NCBI RefSeq assembly: GCF_004920405.1
Contig: NZ_RFLV01000002.1
Location: 1-64,000, forward strand
DNA length: 64,000 bases
Source: Pseudomonas leptonychotis
Lineage (GTDB): Bacteria; Pseudomonadota; Gammaproteobacteria; Pseudomonadales; Pseudomonadaceae
Reading direction: 5' to 3'
Each line of letters starts with the position of its first letter. Position 1 is the stretch's first letter. Below the pieces are notes generated by a model. That model had not been told where the DNA came from. It searched no databases and saw only the letters and a program-made list of their open reading frames with translations. A program made the position numbers and the translations under genes. Below are positions 60,634 through 64,000 of the stretch, in pieces.

Positions 60634-61323
60634 TCAACGGTGCAGGGTATTGAGCCAGTAAAAGGTCACTCGACCCCCTTCATGGGTGGAGCCGTAGTTA
60701 TCTTGGATGTAGGCGCCGGCTTTGAAGTAGAGCAGTTGCGTGCTCCAGTAGCCGCTCAGTTGTTGATAGAACGAGCCGTTATCACCATGGCTGCTGGTGA
60801 CTTTGACCCCGAGTTTGCCGCTGGGGGTAACACGCAACTCGTAGCTGAAGCGCTGGTTCAACTGGATATTTTCTGCCAGCAGGATGTTTTGCACTTCGCT
60901 GTCACCAGGGCGCTTGCGCAACAGCAGTTCGAGACGGCCGACACCGCGTAGGTAGTGGTATTGCAGCTTGAGCAGAGGGTCATTATTGCTGCCGGGTTGG
61001 TCCTTACTGTGTATCTGGGCGATCACGATCTTGTTCTTGCTGGGCACCTGATTGACCGTAAGCACCGCGCTCAGGTAATTGTCGGCACTGGCGTGATACC
61101 AGTTGCTCAGGCTGCCGTCGGCCTGGGTTTCGCGCAGTTCGCTGCGCGGGTAACGGGCATCCTCGGTGTGTGAACCATTGACCGGCACCCAGAACGTGAC
61201 GCTGTGGTCGGCGTTACGGCGGAAATACTGAGTGCTATAGCCATTGTTTAGGCGGGCAGTGCTGATAGTGGCAGGGGTTGGCTCGATGGGAACAGAGAGG
61301 TTCCAGGTGGTCAGGTCAAGCAC
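60634..61323 (-). CDS. Polysaccharide lyase family 7 (alginate lyase-like), no signal peptide
   Basis: The PL7 jelly-roll motifs are present: YPRSELRE near residue 60 with the catalytic arginine, IAQIHSKD with the catalytic Gln-x-His, and YFKAGAYIQDN near residue 200 with the catalytic tyrosine. The family cleaves alginate by beta-elimination. The 229-residue product begins MLDLTTWNLSVPIEP and lacks a signal peptide, so cytoplasmic or non-classical action is implied. Its place in the nitrate locus matches P. aeruginosa, but the functional connection is unexplained. Confidence 0.9.
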   Translation of the reverse strand: MLDLTTWNLSVPIEPTPATISTARLNNGYSTQYFRRNADHSVTFWVPVNGSHTEDARYPRSELRETQADGSLSNWYHASADNYLSAVLTVNQVPSKNKIVIAQIHSKDQPGSNNDPLLKLQYHYLRGVGRLELLLRKRPGDSEVQNILLAENIQLNQRFSYELRVTPSGKLGVKVTSSHGDNGSFYQQLSGYWSTQLLYFKAGAYIQDNYGSTHEGGRVTFYWLNTLHR

Positions 61324-61480
61324 GGCGGATCCTTAGGTTGTTCTATGGGTTGCTCGAGGTTGGCGCTCCTGTTCGGTGATGATGGGTACGCTTAGTTCAG
61401 TTGGACTGACCAATGGGGCGATGCGTTGTCAGCGGCGGAACAACCAGGTCTGCACCTGGCTGTTCAGCGCCGCCGTGAAC

Positions 61481-62275
61481 TCAGGCCGCGGGGCGCACCT
61501 GCTTCTGGTAGAGAAACTCCAGTACCGCCGCGCGGTACTCGTGGTAGCGCGCGTCATGGGCCATGGCGATGCGCTCGCGCGGTCGTTCCAGCTTGACCTC
61601 AAGAATCTCGCCAACGCTGGCGGCCGGACCGTTGCTCATCATCACGATGCGGTCCGACAGCAGCACAGCTTCGTCGACATCGTGGGTGATCATGATCACC
61701 GTGTTGCCGAGGTCGGCGTGAATCTCCATCAGCGAGTCCTGCAAGTGCGCGCGGGTCAACGCGTCGAGGGCGCCGAAGGGCTCATCCATCAGCAGTACTT
61801 TGGGCTGCATGGCCAGGGCACGGGCAATGCCGATGCGCTGCTTCATGCCGCCGGATATCTCGCTGGGGCGTTTGTCGCGGGCGTGGGTCATGTGCACCAG
61901 AGAGAGGTTGTGTTCGATCCAGTCGCGCATTTCGCTGCGGTTTTTTTCGCCTTTGAACACCTGGCGTACCGCCAGCTCAATGTTCTCGTAGCAGGATAAC
62001 CAGGGCAGCAGGCTGTGGTTCTGGAATACCACGGCGCGTTCCGGTCCGGGCGAGTTGACCTCGCGGCCGTCGAGAATAACCCCGCCGGTGGTGGCTTGAT
62101 AAAGCCCGGCGACGATGTTCAGGACGGTGGATTTACCGCAGCCGGAGTGGCCGATCAAGGAGACGAATTCGCCCTTGTCGATCTTCAAGTTGACGTTCTG
62201 CAGCGCGCAATACAGGCCCTTGTCGGTGGGGAAATCGATACCGACGCCGGACAGTTCGAGGTGTGGACGGTTCAT
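61481..62275 (-). CDS. nrtD: Nitrate ABC transporter ATP-binding protein
   Basis: The ATPase energises nitrate import. Walker A is GHSGCGKSTVLNI, the signature is ISGGMKQRIGIARALA, and Walker B is KVLLMDEPFGALDAL, followed by MITHDVDEAVLLSDR. It belongs to the NrtD/TauB-type group, with no fused sensor domain. The length of 264 residues is normal. It lies 27 bp after nrtB and is the last transporter gene of the operon before the PL7 gene. Confidence 0.9.
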   Translation of the reverse strand: MNRPHLELSGVGIDFPTDKGLYCALQNVNLKIDKGEFVSLIGHSGCGKSTVLNIVAGLYQATTGGVILDGREVNSPGPERAVVFQNHSLLPWLSCYENIELAVRQVFKGEKNRSEMRDWIEHNLSLVHMTHARDKRPSEISGGMKQRIGIARALAMQPKVLLMDEPFGALDALTRAHLQDSLMEIHADLGNTVIMITHDVDEAVLLSDRIVMMSNGPAASVGEILEVKLERPRERIAMAHDARYHEYRAAVLEFLYQKQVRPAA

Positions 62276-62302
62276 GTGAGGCTCCTCAATTCTTCGATGC
62301 GC

Positions 62303-63292
62303 TTAGCGCAGGTCGGCGTTTTTGTCCCAGCTGACGCGGCGTTGCAGCGCGAGCATCAGGCGGTCGAGGGCGAAACCGATCAGGCCGATAACCACTACCG
62401 CTACCATGATCCGCCCCAGGGAGTTGGAGCTGCCGTTCTGGAATTCATCCCAGATGAACTTGCCCAGGCCGGGGTTCTGCGCGAGCATTTCGGCAGCAAT
62501 CAGCACCATCCAGCCGGTGGCCAGCGACAGGCGCAGGCCGGTGAAAATCATCGGGATGGCGGCCGGCAGAACGATTCGGCGCACGTGGCTGAGCGGCGAC
62601 AGGCTGAGCACGCGGCTGACGTTTTGCAGGTCCTTGTCCAGGTTGGCCACGCCCACAGTGGTGTTGATCACGGTGGGCCACAGGCAGCACAGCGCCACTG
62701 TCATCGCGGAGGTGACGAAGGATTTGGCGAACAGCGGGTCACTGCTGGTGTATACGGCGCTGACCACCATGGTTACCAGGGGCAGCCAGGCCAGCGGCGA
62801 CACCGGTTTGAAAATCTGGATCAACGGGTTGATCGCGGTGTAGATGGGTTTGCTCAGGCCGCAGACGATGCCCAGCGGAATGGCAATGATCGAGGCGATC
62901 AGAAAGCCAGTCATCACCGTGTACAGGCTGGTGAGGATCTGTTTGAAGAAGGTCGGTTTGCCGGTGTACGGACGAATGCTGACCTTGGCGTCGGGGTTCT
63001 TGGCCAGCTTCTCGGCATTACGCACCTCTTGACGTTCGAAGAAGGCATCGGCCTTTTTCTGTTCGCGCAGGTGTTCATTGACCAGCGCGCCGAACTGAGT
63101 GGCCACCTGGGTTGGGGCTGGGAATTTGCCGAGGCTGGTGTCAATGGTGCCGGCGACTAACTGCCAGAACAGCAGAAACGCCAGGGCGCCGATGGTCGGC
63201 ATCAACAGGTTCGGCAGCCAGCGCTTGAATGCAGCTGCGCGGGCGGTTTTCAGGGTTTCTTGAATAGTCTGGGCGACGGCTGGATTACTCAT
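62303..63292 (-). CDS. nrtB: Nitrate ABC transporter permease
   Basis: An inner-membrane permease of the NrtB class. One N-terminal helix ([20 protein letters not shown]) and a periplasmic insert with charged residues ([19 protein letters not shown]) precede the permease core with about five helices and the EAA-like loop [20 protein letters not shown]. The long insert is typical of NrtB. The ATG at 63292 is preferred because AGAGG lies 8 bp upstream; the ATG two codons earlier (63298) leaves only 2 bp. The 329-residue product is normal. Confidence 0.9.
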   Translation of the reverse strand: MSNPAVAQTIQETLKTARAAAFKRWLPNLLMPTIGALAFLLFWQLVAGTIDTSLGKFPAPTQVATQFGALVNEHLREQKKADAFFERQEVRNAEKLAKNPDAKVSIRPYTGKPTFFKQILTSLYTVMTGFLIASIIAIPLGIVCGLSKPIYTAINPLIQIFKPVSPLAWLPLVTMVVSAVYTSSDPLFAKSFVTSAMTVALCCLWPTVINTTVGVANLDKDLQNVSRVLSLSPLSHVRRIVLPAAIPMIFTGLRLSLATGWMVLIAAEMLAQNPGLGKFIWDEFQNGSSNSLGRIMVAVVVIGLIGFALDRLMLALQRRVSWDKNADLR

Positions 63293-63350
63293 CGTCATAT
63301 CCTCTGGTAACGATGGGGGCGGCTGTAGCGGCCCCCGGGCGGCGTATGGC

Positions 63351-64000
63351 TTAGAGTGCGGAATCGGCTTTCAGACCAATTTTGAATTGTTCGATATAGG
63401 CGTTGGGCTTGCGCCCGTCGTAGCTCAGGCCATCGATAAACTCATTGGTTGGCGCACGGAAGCCTTCTTCGCTGGCCGGCGGAAAGTCCTCAGCCTTGGC
63501 CTTGCCTTCGACAATCAGCTCGTCGGCAGCGCTGCGGTACACCGCCGGCAGGTACACCTGCTTGGCAATGTCGAAGTACCAGCTATCGGGCTTGGCATCG
63601 CTGACTTGGCCCCAGCGGCGCATTTGCGTCAGGTACCAGATGGCGTCGGAGTAGTAGGGGTAGGTGGCGTTGTAGCGGAAGAACACGTTGAAGTCGGGTA
63701 CGGCGCGTTTATCGCCTTTCTCGTACTCGAAGGTGCCGGTCATCGAGTTGGCGATCACCTTGGCATCGGCGCCCACGTATTCAGGGCGCGCCAGGATTTC
63801 CACGGCTTCGGCGCGGTTGGCGTTGTTGTTTTCATCCAGCCACATGCCAGCGCGGATCAGTGCCTTGACCAGGCGCTTGTGGGTTTCCGGGTTGGCATCG
63901 GCCCATTCCTTGGAGACGCCGAGAACTTTCTCCGGGTTGTTCTTCCAGATTTCGTAGTCGGTTATCACCGGTACGCCAATGCCTTTGAACACGGCGGCCT
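63351..64000 (-). CDS. nrtA: Nitrate ABC transporter substrate-binding protein, C-terminal part (5' end outside window)
   Basis: The frame is open to the right edge ([19 protein letters not shown] reads on from beyond the window), so only the last 216 or so codons are present. The visible part matches the NrtA/CmpA class of binding proteins: [20 protein letters not shown], the aromatic-rich [20 protein letters not shown] and the tail [20 protein letters not shown]. NrtA is a lipid-anchored or periplasmic nitrate receptor; the related NasS is a cytoplasmic sensor, but the adjoining permease gene favours NrtA. Confidence 0.88.
   Translation of the reverse strand, partial: AAVFKGIGVPVITDYEIWKNNPEKVLGVSKEWADANPETHKRLVKALIRAGMWLDENNNANRAEAVEILARPEYVGADAKVIANSMTGTFEYEKGDKRAVPDFNVFFRYNATYPYYSDAIWYLTQMRRWGQVSDAKPDSWYFDIAKQVYLPAVYRSAADELIVEGKAKAEDFPPASEEGFRAPTNEFIDGLSYDGRKPNAYIEQFKIGLKADSAL

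Noticed and set aside
62015..63160. A 381-codon open frame on the plus strand opposite nrtD and nrtB
   Set aside because: It crosses two well-supported genes and its composition is Gln/Gly/His-rich with no domain; shadow frame.
63351..64000. NasS nitrate sensor instead of NrtA
   Set aside because: NasS and NrtA are related, but this gene is followed immediately by permease and ATPase genes, which favours the transporter binding protein. The missing N terminus (signal or not) would settle it.

Overview
The window reads as a contiguous stretch of a Pseudomonas chromosome. Diagnostic genes are the outer-membrane lipoprotein OprI, ribosome modulation factor Rmf, the cmaX-crfX-cmpX-sigX-oprF block, ThrH, and a prp cluster of the AcnD/PrpF type. 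Gene order also follows Pseudomonas aeruginosa in several blocks (rmf-pyrD; greB-ybbP-ybbA-tesA; ppsA to oprF to cobA to nasA). I do not name a species. I see no tRNA, rRNA, CRISPR array, insertion sequence or phage.

Layout. 1-7.0 kb: the 3' part of a giant type I-secreted adhesin with an internal 1.83-kb tandem duplication, each copy carrying a von Willebrand A domain, and C-terminal RTX repeats. 7.0-24.5 kb: housekeeping genes (pyrD, rmf, rlmL, mnmC, greB, a YbbA/YbbP lipoprotein-export-like ABC system with tesA, an L,D-transpeptidase, oprI, cysH, thrH, pabB). 24.7-35.5 kb: the most accessory-looking locus. Two paralogous MalT-like LuxR regulators overlap by 4 bp and are followed by five exported or envelope genes: a small beta-rich secreted protein, a C39 peptidase, an outer-membrane barrel, a FadL-family barrel and a WVD-repeat/MalM-like protein. 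Their order resembles the poorly understood Acinetobacter fil locus. 35.5-38.6 kb: a compact operon of a retropepsin-like protein, a 7TM transglutaminase-like membrane protein and an ATP-grasp ligase. 38.9-45.7 kb: the methylcitrate (propionate) operon, GntR regulator-prpB-prpC-acnD-prpF. 45.7-54.9 kb: ppsR, ppsA, a hydrolase, rraA and the envelope-stress block cmaX-crfX-cmpX-sigX-oprF. 55-64 kb: nitrate assimilation. It holds cobA (siroheme), a PP2C-kinase fusion, the nitrate transporter nasA, a thioesterase, a PL7 lyase and a nitrate ABC transporter whose binding-protein gene runs off the right edge.

The strongest regulatory discovery is in the nitrate region. Both cobA and nasA are preceded on the minus strand by a perfectly spaced -24/-12 sigma-54 promoter, then two hairpins with six-base loops having A at position 1 and G at position 4, then an intrinsic terminator. 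This is the expected architecture of a NasT (ANTAR) antitermination leader. In P. aeruginosa, nirB-nirD-nasC lie between the kinase gene and cobA. Here they are absent, and the leader sits directly in front of cobA.

Other structure not explained by genes: a 70-75-bp inverted repeat found twice (44.4 and 58.0 kb), a 119-bp long inverted repeat upstream of the kinase gene, a very strong intrinsic terminator inside the fil-like locus, paired operator-like motifs around the prp GntR start, and divergent ybbA/tesA start codons 10 bp apart.
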